The notes: a model not told the origin generated them from the sequence alone. DNA of 42,169 bases from Acholeplasma sp. (GCA_003605085.1 QZKD01000029.1:1-42169); one strand, 5' to 3'. Numbered from the stretch's first letter, positions 24,611 to 34,147 are shown. Translations and numbers: made by a program.

Positions 24611-27600
24611 TTAATTATATATGAAGTCGTCTAAAAACAGGTCAAATAAATAGAGCCAGTGTTGCTTTTCAAATTTGGTGACAAGCGTGATATGCACATG
24701 TCCTTTAAGATATCCTAATCTGACTTGTGCGACAAAATCATTCGCTTTTTCGAATAACTTCTTTCCATCAATTTTTTGTGAGGCTTCCATCGATAAGATC
24801 AAAGTGACTTGATTCGCTTCAACTACAGTTTTATATACCCCGATGTGCGATGACAACTTTTTAAATAGTTTTTCGTACATATAGAGAAGTAGATCAGCAT
24901 CAAGTTCTCCAAAACGATCGATAAGTTCCATCTTTAAATCTTCGACATCTTTAATGCGATTGAGTTCAGCAATTCGTTTATGAATTTCAATGCGAACGGA
25001 ATCTTCAGAAACGTAGCTTGGATCGACATGACGCGGTGCGTATACTTCATCTATTTGTACATCTTTAGGTCTTTCGAGGGTGACACCCGTGATGGCTTCT
25101 TCTAAGAGTTTCATGTAGAGTTCTAACCCAACAGAATCAATGAATCCCGACTGTTCAGAACCCAAGATATCACCTGCACCACGAATGGATAAATCACGCA
25201 TAGCAATCTTAAATCCACTGCCAAGGGCGGTAAAATCTTGAATTGCAGATAACCTTTTTTTCGCTTCATCATTGATGTTTTTATGCGCATCATACATTAA
25301 ATACGCATACGCAATGCGATCACTGCGTCCGACACGACCACGAATTTGATAGAGTTGCGATAATCCTAATTGATCTGCATCATGAATGATCAATGTATTC
25401 GTATTGGGAATATCGACTCCTGTTTCGATAATGGTTGTAGATACTAAAACATCATAGGTGTGATCGATAAAATCACTTAGGACATTTTCGAGTTGATCTC
25501 GGTTCATTTTCCCATGCGCATAGGTAATCTTTGCTTCTGGTACGAGTTTTTCTAAACGATGGACCATTCCTTCAATGCCTTGAACTTTGTTGAATAGATA
25601 AAAAACTTGTCCACCTCGTGCGATTTCACGACTGATAGCCTCTTTGATGAGTGCTTCTTGTCTTTCCACGACATACGTTTGTACAGGATAACGATTTCTA
25701 GGGGGTGTTTCAATCATGGAAAGATCTTTTAATCCCATCATCGACATTTGTAACGTTCTTGGAATCGGAGTTGCTGAAAGAGTAAGTGTATCGACATTGA
25801 CTTTTAACTCACGAATTTTCTCTTTGTGCTCTACTCCAAAACGTTGCTCTTCATCGATAATGAGAAGTCCTAAGTCTTTAAACTTCACATCTCCAGATAA
25901 AAGACGATGGGTTCCAATCACAACATCAACAAAACCGCGTTTGAGATGTTCAAGTGTTTCCGTTTGTTTTTTAGGTGTGACAAAACGAGAAAGGAGTGCC
26001 ACATTCGCCCCATATTTTTCAAAACGTTCTTTAAAGGTATAGTAATGTTGTCTTGCCAGTACGGTGGTGGGCACTAAATACAGTACTTGTTTTTGATTCA
26101 TGACCGCCTTAAAGGCAGCACGAAGTGCGACTTCTGTTTTTCCAAATCCCACATCACCACAAATCAAACGATCCATCGGGCGTTCTTTTTCCATGTCGAA
26201 CTTCGTATCGACGATCGCTCTTTGTTGATCTTTAGTCGTTTCATACATGAAATCACGTTCAAACGCTAGCTGCATATCCGTATCTTTATCATACGCATAC
26301 CCAACACTCTTTTCTCTTTGTGCGTAGAGAGCAATCAACCGATCAGATAGATCTTTAATCCGCATTCTGACCTGAGCTTTCGTTTTGGACCATTGCTTCC
26401 CACCCAATTTGGAAAGTTTGGGGTGGATGCCATCATGACTTGAGTATTTCAGTACCATATCAATCTGATCCATCGGTACGTAAAGGGCTTCTTCATTGGC
26501 ATAAATAATATAGAGGTAATCGCGTTTGTCTCCAGAGAGTTCCATCGTTTTTAATCCCATATATTTTCCGATACCAGAATCGTAGTGAACCACAAAATCA
26601 CCAGGAGTTAGATCCTCGATCCGTCTGATCTTCGTCGCTTGATTTAAGACACTTCGGTATTTGATCGCCGGGCGAACGCGATAGGTAAATAAACTTGATT
26701 CATCGACAAAGAACAATTTTTCTTCTTTGAGCATCATTGATCCATAACTTGGTGTGTTTAAAAGATAAAGTCCCGGTTGATCACTGATGGTTTCTTGATA
26801 ATGAATTCCCTTTTGGCTTAAAAAAGATTCCATTTCCTCGAGATAATGCTTTTGGGTAATTGAGACATAGATCCGATATGAGGTCATATCGTGAATATCT
26901 AACGCAAATGCTTGAAGATTAGCTTGATAATTGGGAACGGTCACTACCCCTAAATCAATAGCAGTTAAAGATGAATTAATCCCAAAATTATCAATGGCGA
27001 TATGCGTTCTTTTGAGGTGCTCTTCTAGAGCAATCCGAAATGGAATACTTAAAAAATGATGCCCGTTCATCGTAGTAGCATAGGTCATCAAATCATCCAT
27101 AATACTTTCTTCATTCATCTTCATTTTATGAATATCGACAAAAATCAGATGATAGTTCTTTGCAAAATCGAGCAAGGTTGTTTTTTCAGCATTAAAAAAT
27201 GGGATATATAGGTTTAAACCATCGAGTTTTTTTCTTTGTTCAATCGCTTCGAGATCTAAGTTAAGTTTTTCTTGTTCTCTTTCTGATAGGTTTTTTCCTT
27301 CAAAGAATTTTTTAATTTTATGAAGCGCGTCCTCTTTCATCAAATCAGTATAAAAGAGTTCGTGCATAGGAGCAATCTCGATACTTTCAATCGCAACTTG
27401 TGATCTTTGTGTGTCTACATCAAAGACTTTGATTTGATCAATTTCTTCATCAAAGAAATCCAGACGATAAGGTTGATCATTATTTAAGGTAAATATATCG
27501 ACAATATGCCCACGAACACTAAATTCACCAGGCTTTTCAACCGTGTAAGTACGCTGATATCCACTATAGATTAAGTAAGTGATGAGTTTATCCATCGGAT

Positions 27601-28024
27601 ACAACATACCTTTACTCAGCCTCTTGACGCTCTTTAAATAATCGTCTTTAGTGAGTTGACGCTGCGATAAACCTTGGATGGTGGTGACCACGACAAAAGG
27701 TTTATCCGTCATAAGTTGTTTTAAAGTGAAAAGACGTTCACTTTTAAATTCAGGACTACCTAATGCCATGATGGCGGTCAGTGTTTGATCGGCGGGGTAA
27801 AACAAAACATCCTCGCTATCAAGGATCTGAGAAAGGGTATCATAAGTTTTTTGTGCTTCATAGAGATTAGGTAAAACGATGAAGACCGTTTTCTTGTTCG
27901 TAATAAAATCCATTGCAACCAAATGACTGTTAAAGACATCACTGGATGACTTTAATTCAAGGGTTTCATCAAACCTTTCGATGAGCGCACGTAATCGAGG
28001 CTGTTTTTTCAGTAGTTCAAGCAT
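24611..28024 (-). CDS. mfd: Mfd transcription-repair coupling factor
   Basis: A 1137-residue ATP-dependent translocase that removes RNA polymerase stalled at lesions and recruits UvrA. Domains in order: UvrB-like N-terminal modules (about 1-350), RNAP-interacting CarD-like domain (about 470-540, with DFVVHYDSGIGKYMG), a helicase core with Walker A in CGDVGFGKTEVALRA, DEEQRF, TLSATPIPRTLQMSMMGL and QIRGRVGRSDR, and a C-terminal TRCF domain. Length is normal. An AGGAG SD lies 6 bases upstream. It follows pth as in the Bacillus cluster. Confidence 0.98.
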   Translation of the reverse strand: MLELLKKQPRLRALIERFDETLELKSSSDVFNSHLVAMDFITNKKTVFIVLPNLYEAQKTYDTLSQILDSEDVLFYPADQTLTAIMALGSPEFKSERLFTLKQLMTDKPFVVVTTIQGLSQRQLTKDDYLKSVKRLSKGMLYPMDKLITYLIYSGYQRTYTVEKPGEFSVRGHIVDIFTLNNDQPYRLDFFDEEIDQIKVFDVDTQRSQVAIESIEIAPMHELFYTDLMKEDALHKIKKFFEGKNLSEREQEKLNLDLEAIEQRKKLDGLNLYIPFFNAEKTTLLDFAKNYHLIFVDIHKMKMNEESIMDDLMTYATTMNGHHFLSIPFRIALEEHLKRTHIAIDNFGINSSLTAIDLGVVTVPNYQANLQAFALDIHDMTSYRIYVSITQKHYLEEMESFLSQKGIHYQETISDQPGLYLLNTPSYGSMMLKEEKLFFVDESSLFTYRVRPAIKYRSVLNQATKIRRIEDLTPGDFVVHYDSGIGKYMGLKTMELSGDKRDYLYIIYANEEALYVPMDQIDMVLKYSSHDGIHPKLSKLGGKQWSKTKAQVRMRIKDLSDRLIALYAQREKSVGYAYDKDTDMQLAFERDFMYETTKDQQRAIVDTKFDMEKERPMDRLICGDVGFGKTEVALRAAFKAVMNQKQVLYLVPTTVLARQHYYTFKERFEKYGANVALLSRFVTPKKQTETLEHLKRGFVDVVIGTHRLLSGDVKFKDLGLLIIDEEQRFGVEHKEKIRELKVNVDTLTLSATPIPRTLQMSMMGLKDLSMIETPPRNRYPVQTYVVERQEALIKEAISREIARGGQVFYLFNKVQGIEGMVHRLEKLVPEAKITYAHGKMNRDQLENVLSDFIDHTYDVLVSTTIIETGVDIPNTNTLIIHDADQLGLSQLYQIRGRVGRSDRIAYAYLMYDAHKNINDEAKKRLSAIQDFTALGSGFKIAMRDLSIRGAGDILGSEQSGFIDSVGLELYMKLLEEAITGVTLERPKDVQIDEVYAPRHVDPSYVSEDSVRIEIHKRIAELNRIKDVEDLKMELIDRFGELDADLLLYMYEKLFKKLSSHIGVYKTVVEANQVTLILSMEASQKIDGKKLFEKANDFVAQVRLGYLKGHVHITLVTKFEKQHWLYLFDLFLDDFIYN

Positions 28025-28053
28025 GAAGAACTCCTAGATAGTAAAACCCAAAC

Positions 28054-28623
28054 CTATGTTTGGGTATTGTACTTTGTCATAATATCTGTAAATGGTATAT
28101 CTTTTGCAAAAAGTTCGATAATCTCACTAGATGACTTGATGGCTTTTTGCATCGTGATCAACTCATCTGTCGAAAATTGTCCGAGCACGTACTGATCAAG
28201 AGGGATCTGTGGTTGATTGCTGATGCCAATTCTCACCCGTTTGAATTGTTCACTATGCAATAGACCGATAATATTTTTTAATCCGTTGTGTCCACCATGC
28301 CCACCAGCTTCACGAAGTCTTAATTTACCTGTATCTAAATTGACATCATCGACAATGACTAAAATATCTTCGATGGGTACATTGTAATAATTCATTAATT
28401 TAGAGATCGCTTCACCGGATACGTTCATAAATGTGGAAGGTTTCACCAGCATGATTTTTTTGCCTTCTAAGATGATTTGAGCCACTTCTGCATTAAACTT
28501 TGCATCAAATCGCGCTTGAACACTCATCATCTTAAGGACTTCATCAATCACCATGAAACCGGCATTATGTCTGGTCTTTTGATATTTAAGCCCCGGATTA
28601 CCTAGACCAACAACGAGCTTCAT
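28054..28623 (-). CDS. pth: Peptidyl-tRNA hydrolase
   Basis: A 189-residue enzyme that releases tRNA from drop-off peptidyl-tRNA. Seen: [21 protein letters not shown] with the catalytic His, [13 protein letters not shown], the [27 protein letters not shown] block, and [10 protein letters not shown]. The start ATG overlaps the prs stop by 4 bases (ATGA). The order prs-pth-mfd matches Bacillus except that ctc (rplY) between prs and pth is missing. Confidence 0.98.
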   Translation of the reverse strand: MKLVVGLGNPGLKYQKTRHNAGFMVIDEVLKMMSVQARFDAKFNAEVAQIILEGKKIMLVKPSTFMNVSGEAISKLMNYYNVPIEDILVIVDDVNLDTGKLRLREAGGHGGHNGLKNIIGLLHSEQFKRVRIGISNQPQIPLDQYVLGQFSTDELITMQKAIKSSSEIIELFAKDIPFTDIMTKYNTQT

Positions 28624-29600
28624 ACTTGATTCTCTTTATGGGTGATCTTATCAAATATTTGGCTAATGGGTTCATCTTTGACGATATGGAGAATCGATTG
28701 ACCAAGAAGTGGTCCAATCGAAAGCTGAGTAATTTTGGGAGATGATTTCGTGGGATCTAAGGCGATGGTATCCGTCACAACAATTTCACATATCGGTGAA
28801 TTATCAATACGTTCAATGGCAGGTCCTGAAAAGACCGCATGGGTAGCACACGCATACACCTTGGTAGCCCCAGCTTCAATCAATGCTTCAGCACCAGCAA
28901 CTAAGGTCCCTGCGGTATCGATAATATCATCCACCATGATAGCTACTTTACCCGATACATCCCCAATGATGTTTTGAACTTCCGCTTTATTGGGTTCAGG
29001 ACGTCTTTTATCGATGATGGCAAGCGGTGCATTAAAGATTCTTGCAAAAATTCTGGCCCGTGTCACGCCACCGTGATCCGGTGAGACCACAACGATATTG
29101 GAAAGCTTTTTGGTATACATGAAATAATCAGCAAGAAGGGGAGACGCTGGAAAATTATCAATCGGAATATTGAAGAAACCTTGAATTTGGGCAGCGTGAA
29201 GATCAATACAGATCAATCGGTCAACACCCGCAACTTGAAGCATGTCTGCGACGAGTTTAGCGGTGATGGGTTGACGAGATTTCGCTTTTCTGTCCTGTCT
29301 GGAATATCCGTAATAAGGCATAATCACTGTAATATTTTTCGCAGATGCACGCTTGAGTGCATCGGACATAATGAGCAATTCCATTAAGTGTTCATTGGCA
29401 GGTGCCGATGTGGATTGGACGATAAAAACGTCATTTCCTCTGACACTATCTTCGATGTTTACGGTGATTTCTCCATCGGCAAAACGAACAACTTCCACTG
29501 CACTAATCTCGAGTCCTGCAGCTTTGGCAATTTCTTCTGCCAACGCACGATTCGAGTTCAATGCAAACAGTTTGATTTTCTTTCCGTCTATGATATTCAC
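28620..29600 (-). CDS. prs: Ribose-phosphate pyrophosphokinase (PRPP synthetase)
   Basis: Makes PRPP from ribose-5-phosphate and ATP for purine, pyrimidine, NAD and histidine synthesis. Seen: [38 protein letters not shown], the [21 protein letters not shown] flexible loop ([11 protein letters not shown]...), [11 protein letters not shown], and the PRPP-binding loop [11 protein letters not shown]. The frame is open further upstream, but the GTG at 29600 gives 326 residues and the normal start. AAGGAG lies 11 bases upstream, and the promoter -10 would lie inside any longer form. It has its own promoter after the spoVG terminator. Confidence 0.97.
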   Translation of the reverse strand: MNIIDGKKIKLFALNSNRALAEEIAKAAGLEISAVEVVRFADGEITVNIEDSVRGNDVFIVQSTSAPANEHLMELLIMSDALKRASAKNITVIMPYYGYSRQDRKAKSRQPITAKLVADMLQVAGVDRLICIDLHAAQIQGFFNIPIDNFPASPLLADYFMYTKKLSNIVVVSPDHGGVTRARIFARIFNAPLAIIDKRRPEPNKAEVQNIIGDVSGKVAIMVDDIIDTAGTLVAGAEALIEAGATKVYACATHAVFSGPAIERIDNSPICEIVVTDTIALDPTKSSPKITQLSIGPLLGQSILHIVKDEPISQIFDKITHKENQV

Positions 29601-29633
29601 GATGTTAAACGCTCCTTCTTTTCTCTCGATTTC

Positions 29634-29662
29634 ATTATACATGAAAGCCCCTATGTTTTCAC
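29634..29662 (-). promoter_or_regulatory. Promoter of prs-pth-mfd
   Basis: The minus strand reads GTGAAA, 17 bases, TATAAT. Its position shows that in-frame codons upstream of 29600 are leader, not coding sequence. Confidence 0.75.
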
Positions 29663-29671
29663 GCTTTTCCC

Positions 29672-29710
29672 AAAAAAAAATCTTCTTGCAGCGAGGTGCA
29701 AAAAAGATTT
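29672..29710 (-). terminator. Terminator after spoVG
   Basis: Minus strand: stem AAATCTT...TTGCA/TGCAAGAAGATTT with a small internal mismatch and a CCTCGC loop, followed by nine T. It is a strong intrinsic terminator about 30 bases after the spoVG stop. Confidence 0.88.
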
Positions 29711-29738
29711 TTATCACATCATAATGTTTGTTTCAAGA

Positions 29739-30020
29739 TTATTCTTCTTCTTCGGATACAGGATTGAGTAATGCTTCGTTATAAGCAACAACAATGGCAT
29801 CTTCAATCATTTTACGCATTTCACCATGAATGGGGTGTGCGATATCTCTAAAAGTTCCATTGGGCGTCTTTTTACTTGGCATCGCGACGAAGATGCCGTT
29901 TTCGCCTTCAATGATACGAATGTCATGTACTACAAAACTTTCGTCGAAAGTAATGGTAGCCACACCTCTAAGTCTGCTTTCGCTACTAACAAGTTTTACT
30001 CTCACATCAGTAATCTTCAT
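29739..30020 (-). CDS. spoVG: SpoVG RNA/DNA-binding regulator
   Basis: A 93-residue SpoVG protein: MKITDVRVKLV, GVATITFDESFVVHDIRII, AMPSKKTPNGTFRDIAHPI. SpoVG proteins bind nucleic acid and act as global regulators; presence does not imply sporulation. The ATG at 30020 follows GGAGGG by about 5 bases; an upstream ATG at 30041 is in frame but unneeded. It lies in the expected place between ispE and prs, with purR, yabJ and glmU missing. Confidence 0.96.
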   Translation of the reverse strand: MKITDVRVKLVSSESRLRGVATITFDESFVVHDIRIIEGENGIFVAMPSKKTPNGTFRDIAHPIHGEMRKMIEDAIVVAYNEALLNPVSEEEE

Positions 30021-30055
30021 ATTGCCCTCCAAGACGTCCATGATTTTATACCCAA

Positions 30056-30064
30056 ATTATAGCA
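30056..30064 (-). promoter_or_regulatory. Extended -10 promoter of spoVG
   Basis: The minus strand reads TGCTATAAT, 36 bases before the spoVG ATG. No clear -35 is visible. Confidence 0.65.
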
Positions 30065-30090
30065 TATTTCATACTGTGATTAAACAAAAT

Positions 30091-30912
30091 TTAAGTTTTT
30101 GGTCTTGTTTTAACGGGAATTAACCCTATTTTGGCGATTTTTTCTTCGATTTTGGGTTGATTTTTCTTAAATAAAACGAGAAAGAAGGTGGATCCACTAC
30201 CACTCATCATGACCTCTCGGCTTATCTGCGTTATTTTCTTGTAATAAGACACAAGCTCAGGATAACAAAAGAGGGTGGTTGGGAGCAGTTGGTTAAAGGT
30301 ATGCCGTATCATCTTTTTAAAGCGATGATTGATGTATAAAGCTAAAACTCGTTGGAATTTTTGAGGACGTGGATCGATATGGTGATGTTCAAAAACGACT
30401 TTAGTACTCACAGCAATATCAGGGAAAAATAAATATATAGGAGTATCGGGAAAAGCATCAATAAACAGGAGATGTTCGCCTCTACCATAAACATACGCTG
30501 GTTTATTATAAAGACAAAAAAGTGTATCTGAACCTAACTTTAGAGCTAATACTTCAAGTTCAGGTAGCGATAGATGAAGATCCCATAGTTGATTCAGACC
30601 TCTTAAGGTTGCAGCAATATCGGCAGAACCTCCCGCTAATCCCGCACCGAGTGGTATAGTTTTGTTAAGCGTAATCTTCGCACCTTGCGATACTTGATAG
30701 GTTTCTTTCATTAAATGAGCTGCTTTAATGATCGCATTATCTTTTATCTCTATGTTAGAGATGAGTTCAATGGTCTCATTTGGTTCAAATGAAAGTGTAT
30801 CGTAAAGATCGATTGGAATCATGATCATATTGAGCTCATGATACCCATCATCTCTTTTCTTTACGACATCTAGAGCGAGATTTAATTTAGCATAGGCGCG
30901 TTCTTCAATCAT
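30091..30912 (-). CDS. ispE: IspE, 4-diphosphocytidyl-2-C-methyl-D-erythritol kinase
   Basis: A 273-residue GHMP kinase of the MEP (non-mevalonate) isoprenoid pathway. Seen: AYAKLNLALDVVKKRDDGYHEL at the N-terminus, the ATP-binding glycine loop IPLGAGLAGGSADIAATLR, and the C-terminal MSGSGSTFFLV motif. It is slightly short at the C-terminus compared with many homologues. It overlaps rsmA by 8 bases. Its presence means isoprenoid precursors come from MEP, consistent with undecaprenyl-phosphate use by UppP in this window. Confidence 0.95.
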   Translation of the reverse strand: MIEERAYAKLNLALDVVKKRDDGYHELNMIMIPIDLYDTLSFEPNETIELISNIEIKDNAIIKAAHLMKETYQVSQGAKITLNKTIPLGAGLAGGSADIAATLRGLNQLWDLHLSLPELEVLALKLGSDTLFCLYNKPAYVYGRGEHLLFIDAFPDTPIYLFFPDIAVSTKVVFEHHHIDPRPQKFQRVLALYINHRFKKMIRHTFNQLLPTTLFCYPELVSYYKKITQISREVMMSGSGSTFFLVLFKKNQPKIEEKIAKIGLIPVKTRPKT

Positions 30913-31690
30913 AGGACCACTCCTTGGCTAGCTTGATAAAATCATCAAGACTCAATTTTTCCGCACGAATATCACTCGCATAATCCAAGCGTGACAGATA
31001 GTTAATAATCTCTTCTTTGGGTGTCTGATATCCCTCATAAAGATTATTGATCAAAGTCTTACGTTTCTGCTTGAAGGCATGTTTAACAAAGGTGAGAAAT
31101 CGTTTTTCGTCTAGAGAATTTAATAGCGATTTTTCACGCTTTTCGATACGGATGACCGCACTATCCACATGGGGAACAGGATAGAATAGGTGACGTTTTA
31201 CATCCATCAATTTGTACACATGAGCATGGTATTGTAAGATGACAGATAGCGCATTATAATCCTTCGAATTAGGTGTTGCCACTAAACGATCACAGACCTC
31301 TTTTTGAATCATGAGTGATGCAGTTTTAATGTGGGTATTTTCCAATAACTTAAAGATAATTGTTGTCGTGATATAGTAGGGGACATTAGCAACCACGTGA
31401 TACTCTTGGTTTAGAATCGATAAATCCGCTTCCAAAAAATCTTCATAAAGAATCGTCACATGGGGATACTTGGCGACAATGGGATTGAGGTAAGGTGCAA
31501 GCGATGTATCAATTTCATACGCAATGACTTCACGTGCACGTTCAGCCAAAAATGAAGTTAAAGCCCCTTGTCCTGGACCTACTTCGATGACACATCGATC
31601 TTCAATTTTGGATTCACGAACGATTTTTAGTAAAAGATTTTTATCTCTTAGAAAGTTCTGTCCGTATTTCTTTTTCACTTGATGATTCAT
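30905..31690 (-). CDS. rsmA: RsmA (KsgA) 16S rRNA m6,2A dimethyltransferase
   Basis: Dimethylates two adjacent adenosines near the 3' end of 16S rRNA. Seen: KKYGQNFLRDKNLL, the SAM motif VIEVGPGQGALT, the catalytic NVPYYITT (usual form NLPYYIT), and HVDSAVIRIEKR. The ATG at 31690 follows GGAGG by 6 bases and gives 261 residues with the usual MNHQVKKKYGQNF start. It lies inside the 3' end of rnmV, overlapping it by 50 bases, and overlaps ispE at its own end. Confidence 0.97.
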   Translation of the reverse strand: MNHQVKKKYGQNFLRDKNLLLKIVRESKIEDRCVIEVGPGQGALTSFLAERAREVIAYEIDTSLAPYLNPIVAKYPHVTILYEDFLEADLSILNQEYHVVANVPYYITTTIIFKLLENTHIKTASLMIQKEVCDRLVATPNSKDYNALSVILQYHAHVYKLMDVKRHLFYPVPHVDSAVIRIEKREKSLLNSLDEKRFLTFVKHAFKQKRKTLINNLYEGYQTPKEEIINYLSRLDYASDIRAEKLSLDDFIKLAKEWSYD

Positions 31691-32219
31691 GCAATGCCTC
31701 CAGAACATCTGTGCTTTGAATCGAAAACATATGCAAACGTTTATAGAGCGTTTTACCATTAGGCTGTCCGATGTTTAATCGTTTACAAATCTCCTCACGA
31801 AGCGATTTACTGTATTGCTGACCTATGAGACCTACCTCATGCAAAAAGCTTCGTGTAACATCGCTATTTGATTCATGGTGAACCATTTGGATATGGTTAA
31901 GTGCTTCTAAAATCACGTCTTTTGAGGCATGCTCAATACCCACTTTTTTCCCGTTTTCACTCTTGCCATCCTCGGGCTTAATAAAAGCATGATAGACATG
32001 ATGTAAAGATTTTCCCACCAGTCTACGGATACGTTCACCTGCGTGATCGGGATCGAGAAATAAGATGATGTCATGGGTTTGATCGAGTCTTTTTAGAAGG
32101 GATAAACTCTCAGGATCGATGGCACTTCCATTGGTCTCAATGACAAGTGGTTGATCAAATACACGCTTCAATTTAAATGCATCATTTTTTCCCTCAACGA
32201 CAAAGACAATCGGTCTCAT
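31641..32219 (-). CDS. rnmV: Ribonuclease M5
   Basis: A 192-residue Toprim-domain endonuclease that matures 5S rRNA in Bacillota. Seen: VFVVEGKNDAFKLKRVF (Toprim Glu), IETNGSAI, and FLDPDHAGERIRR (the DxD of Toprim), with a C-terminal RNA-binding part ending ELSKR. The start ATG overlaps the stop of the HD gene by 4 bases. The rnmV-rsmA-ispE order is the Bacillus order with veg missing. Confidence 0.96.
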   Translation of the reverse strand: MRPIVFVVEGKNDAFKLKRVFDQPLVIETNGSAIDPESLSLLKRLDQTHDIILFLDPDHAGERIRRLVGKSLHHVYHAFIKPEDGKSENGKKVGIEHASKDVILEALNHIQMVHHESNSDVTRSFLHEVGLIGQQYSKSLREEICKRLNIGQPNGKTLYKRLHMFSIQSTDVLEALHESSSEKEIRTELSKR

Positions 32220-33421
32220 GGTTTTTGATAGAAAAACTTAGGGTCGGTTTTGGTTCCTGAAAGCATGAGACTTTCGATGATTTTGGATTGCACTTTAAGG
32301 GGGGATACTTTTCCATTTTCAAGCAGGATAAAAATCTGATCACCAAAGTTTTCACCAGAATCATGATATGTACTGTTTTGTACGGTTCGATACGAGGTAA
32401 AATAACGTTTTTCTTCATCCGAGTATGAAGAAACGATCTGTTCAATTTTTTCTCGATTTTCCTCGTTTTGATCCATATACTTCCAAATCTTGCGATTTAA
32501 AAAATCATATGAAAGTTTACGTAAAATGGGATCATTGGACCGTGTAAAACTTGCAATCAATCCATTCATGTAAAAATCATCCATCTGGATATAATTTTCT
32601 AAATCACTAGGATTTTCGATGACTTTTTTCAAAGGTTCAACATTTGATAAGAAGGGATAATCTTGCAGCAATAAATCCTTGACACGCAAATAGATTTTCT
32701 CAAGATTGACTTCATATGCTCGAGCAACGGGATGATAATACACCTGCCAGTACATATGATAACGCGCAATCAAATAGTTTTCGATCGCATGAATCCCTGA
32801 TAATTTAAAGACGACTTGTCCATCGCGAATATAGAGGACACGAATCAATCGATCCACATCGATATGACCATACGCAGCCCCAGTGAAATAGGCATCTCTT
32901 TCAAGGTAGTCGAGTCTATCGACGTCGAGTTGACTTGAAATGAGTTGTTCAATCAATAGGTACTTCTTTTCTTTTCTTAAAATGGATGCGACATCCATAG
33001 CAAACGTGAGATCGATACTATCCAATATACTACGCAATTCTTTATCTTCGACAATTAGTCTCGCACCAATCTTTTCATGATCGACACCAAACACATCTTC
33101 AAATGCGTGAGAATACGCACCGTGTCCGATGTCATGAAGCAGTGCTGCACATAAGAAGAGCAATTGTTTTCTTTCATCGAGTGCACTTTTTATGTCGGGT
33201 ACAGTCAAAAATCGGTTGGCTATTTCATAGACACCCAAACTGTGTGAAAAGCGTGAATGTTCAGCTCCATGAAAGACCATCTGTACTCCAGAGAGTTGAC
33301 GGATCCTTCTTAAGCGTTGAAATAAAAATGAATCGATCAGTCGTTTGATCACTTGATAATCCACATGGATAAACCCATAAAGTGGATCCTTGAATACTTG
33401 TTGTTTTGTAAGCTTATTCAT
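32216..33421 (-). CDS. HD-domain phosphohydrolase (YwfO/dGTPase-like)
   Basis: A 401-residue protein. Seen: DPLYGFIHVDYQVIKRLIDS, then FQRLRRIRQLSGVQMVFHGAEHSRFSHSLG (HGAEHSRFSHSLG) and the metal-binding LLHDIGHGAYSHAFE, with QLDVDRLDYLERDAYFTG. These match the SAMHD1/dGTPase-like HD family as found in Bacillus YwfO, thought to hydrolyse (d)NTPs or related phosphates. The substrate cannot be fixed from sequence. A GGAGG SD lies 7 bases upstream. It is first in a run with rnmV, rsmA and ispE. Confidence 0.9.
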   Translation of the reverse strand: MNKLTKQQVFKDPLYGFIHVDYQVIKRLIDSFLFQRLRRIRQLSGVQMVFHGAEHSRFSHSLGVYEIANRFLTVPDIKSALDERKQLLFLCAALLHDIGHGAYSHAFEDVFGVDHEKIGARLIVEDKELRSILDSIDLTFAMDVASILRKEKKYLLIEQLISSQLDVDRLDYLERDAYFTGAAYGHIDVDRLIRVLYIRDGQVVFKLSGIHAIENYLIARYHMYWQVYYHPVARAYEVNLEKIYLRVKDLLLQDYPFLSNVEPLKKVIENPSDLENYIQMDDFYMNGLIASFTRSNDPILRKLSYDFLNRKIWKYMDQNEENREKIEQIVSSYSDEEKRYFTSYRTVQNSTYHDSGENFGDQIFILLENGKVSPLKVQSKIIESLMLSGTKTDPKFFYQKP

Positions 33422-33436
33422 AGAACCTCCGAGAGG

Positions 33437-33462
33437 TGAAAAAGTGCCTTTACTTAGGCACT
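33437..33462 (-). terminator. Terminator after the pduL-type gene
   Basis: Minus strand: 7-bp stem AGTGCCT/AGGCACT followed by TTTTT. It overlaps the stop codon of the phosphotransacylase gene. Confidence 0.87.
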
Positions 33463-34051
33463 ATTCGTTAATGGTATAGGATTTCACAAGTTCAACTTCA
33501 TCCCCAGTGGAAAGCATAAAGGCACTGCCATCATCGGTATCTAGATGACAATCCAAACGAAATTCGGGATGAACGCGACATAAGACATTATCCAAAATCC
33601 CTGGTTTAATACCAGAAACTTTGATGCTGACTACTTGGCGATCCACGACACCAAATGCTTTTCCTTCTTCAGGAGAAAAATGGATATGGCGATCTGCAAT
33701 AATCACACCTTCGGAAAGTTCAACTTGTCCCTTAGGACCGACTAATGTCGCAGGACCTGAGCCTTTGACATCGCCTGATGAACGCACGGGTGCAACAAAT
33801 TTAAAGCGAATGGCATCACTTTTAGAAATTTCAACTTGAGAAGCTTTTCTAACAGGACCTAAAATTCTAACGCCTGCTAAAACTTTACCATCGGGACTGA
33901 TGACATCGACTTTTTCTTCAGCGGCATATTGTCCTGGTTGACTGAGCTCTTTTAGGACGTGAAGTTCATATCCAGCACCAAATAAGATTTCTAAATGTTC
34001 CTTCGTAACGTGCAAATGACGTCCCGAAATACCCACAGGGATTTTTTTCAT
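33461..34051 (-). CDS. pduL: PduL-type phosphate acyltransferase
   Basis: A 196-residue zinc enzyme interconverting acyl-CoA and acyl-phosphate. Seen: two tandem beta-barrel halves with the metal-binding segments SGRHLHV near the N-terminus and ADRHIHFSPEEG in the middle, then CRVHPEFRLDCHLDTDDGSA. There is no N-terminal microcompartment-targeting helix, and no shell-protein genes occur nearby, so it probably acts free in the cytoplasm as the phosphotransacetylase linking PFL-derived acetyl-CoA to acetyl phosphate and ATP. It has a consensus promoter and its own terminator. Confidence 0.93.
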   Translation of the reverse strand: MKKIPVGISGRHLHVTKEHLEILFGAGYELHVLKELSQPGQYAAEEKVDVISPDGKVLAGVRILGPVRKASQVEISKSDAIRFKFVAPVRSSGDVKGSGPATLVGPKGQVELSEGVIIADRHIHFSPEEGKAFGVVDRQVVSIKVSGIKPGILDNVLCRVHPEFRLDCHLDTDDGSAFMLSTGDEVELVKSYTINE

Positions 34052-34078
34052 GATGAATCCTCCTCTATATACGTAGTG

Positions 34079-34107
34079 ATTATAACATTTTCATGGGTTG
34101 TTTTCAA
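34079..34107 (-). promoter_or_regulatory. Sigma-A promoter of pduL-type gene
   Basis: The minus strand reads TTGAAA, 17 bases, TATAAT, about 28 bases before the start codon. It overlaps the region needed for the divergent HIT gene promoter. Confidence 0.88.
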
Positions 34108-34118
34108 CGACTTTATGA

Positions 34119-34124
34119 TAGAAT
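34119..34124 (+). promoter_or_regulatory. Possible -10 element for the HIT gene
   Basis: TAGAAT on the plus strand, with TTGTTT 15 bases upstream, 24 bases before the ATG at 34148. Spacing is short, so this is a weak call. It lies back to back with the pduL promoter. Confidence 0.4.
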
Positions 34125-34147
34125 AAAGCCAAGAAAGAGGTGTTGCT

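Noticed and set aside
29601-29717. N-terminal extension of PRPP synthetase by 39 residues
   Set aside because: The extension would include the promoter -10 and part of the spoVG terminator, and homologues start at the equivalent of the GTG at 29600.
34079-34124. BMC-related regulation or shell genes around pduL
   Set aside because: The neighbours are a HIT protein and an HD hydrolase; no BMC-domain proteins or targeting peptides occur in the window.
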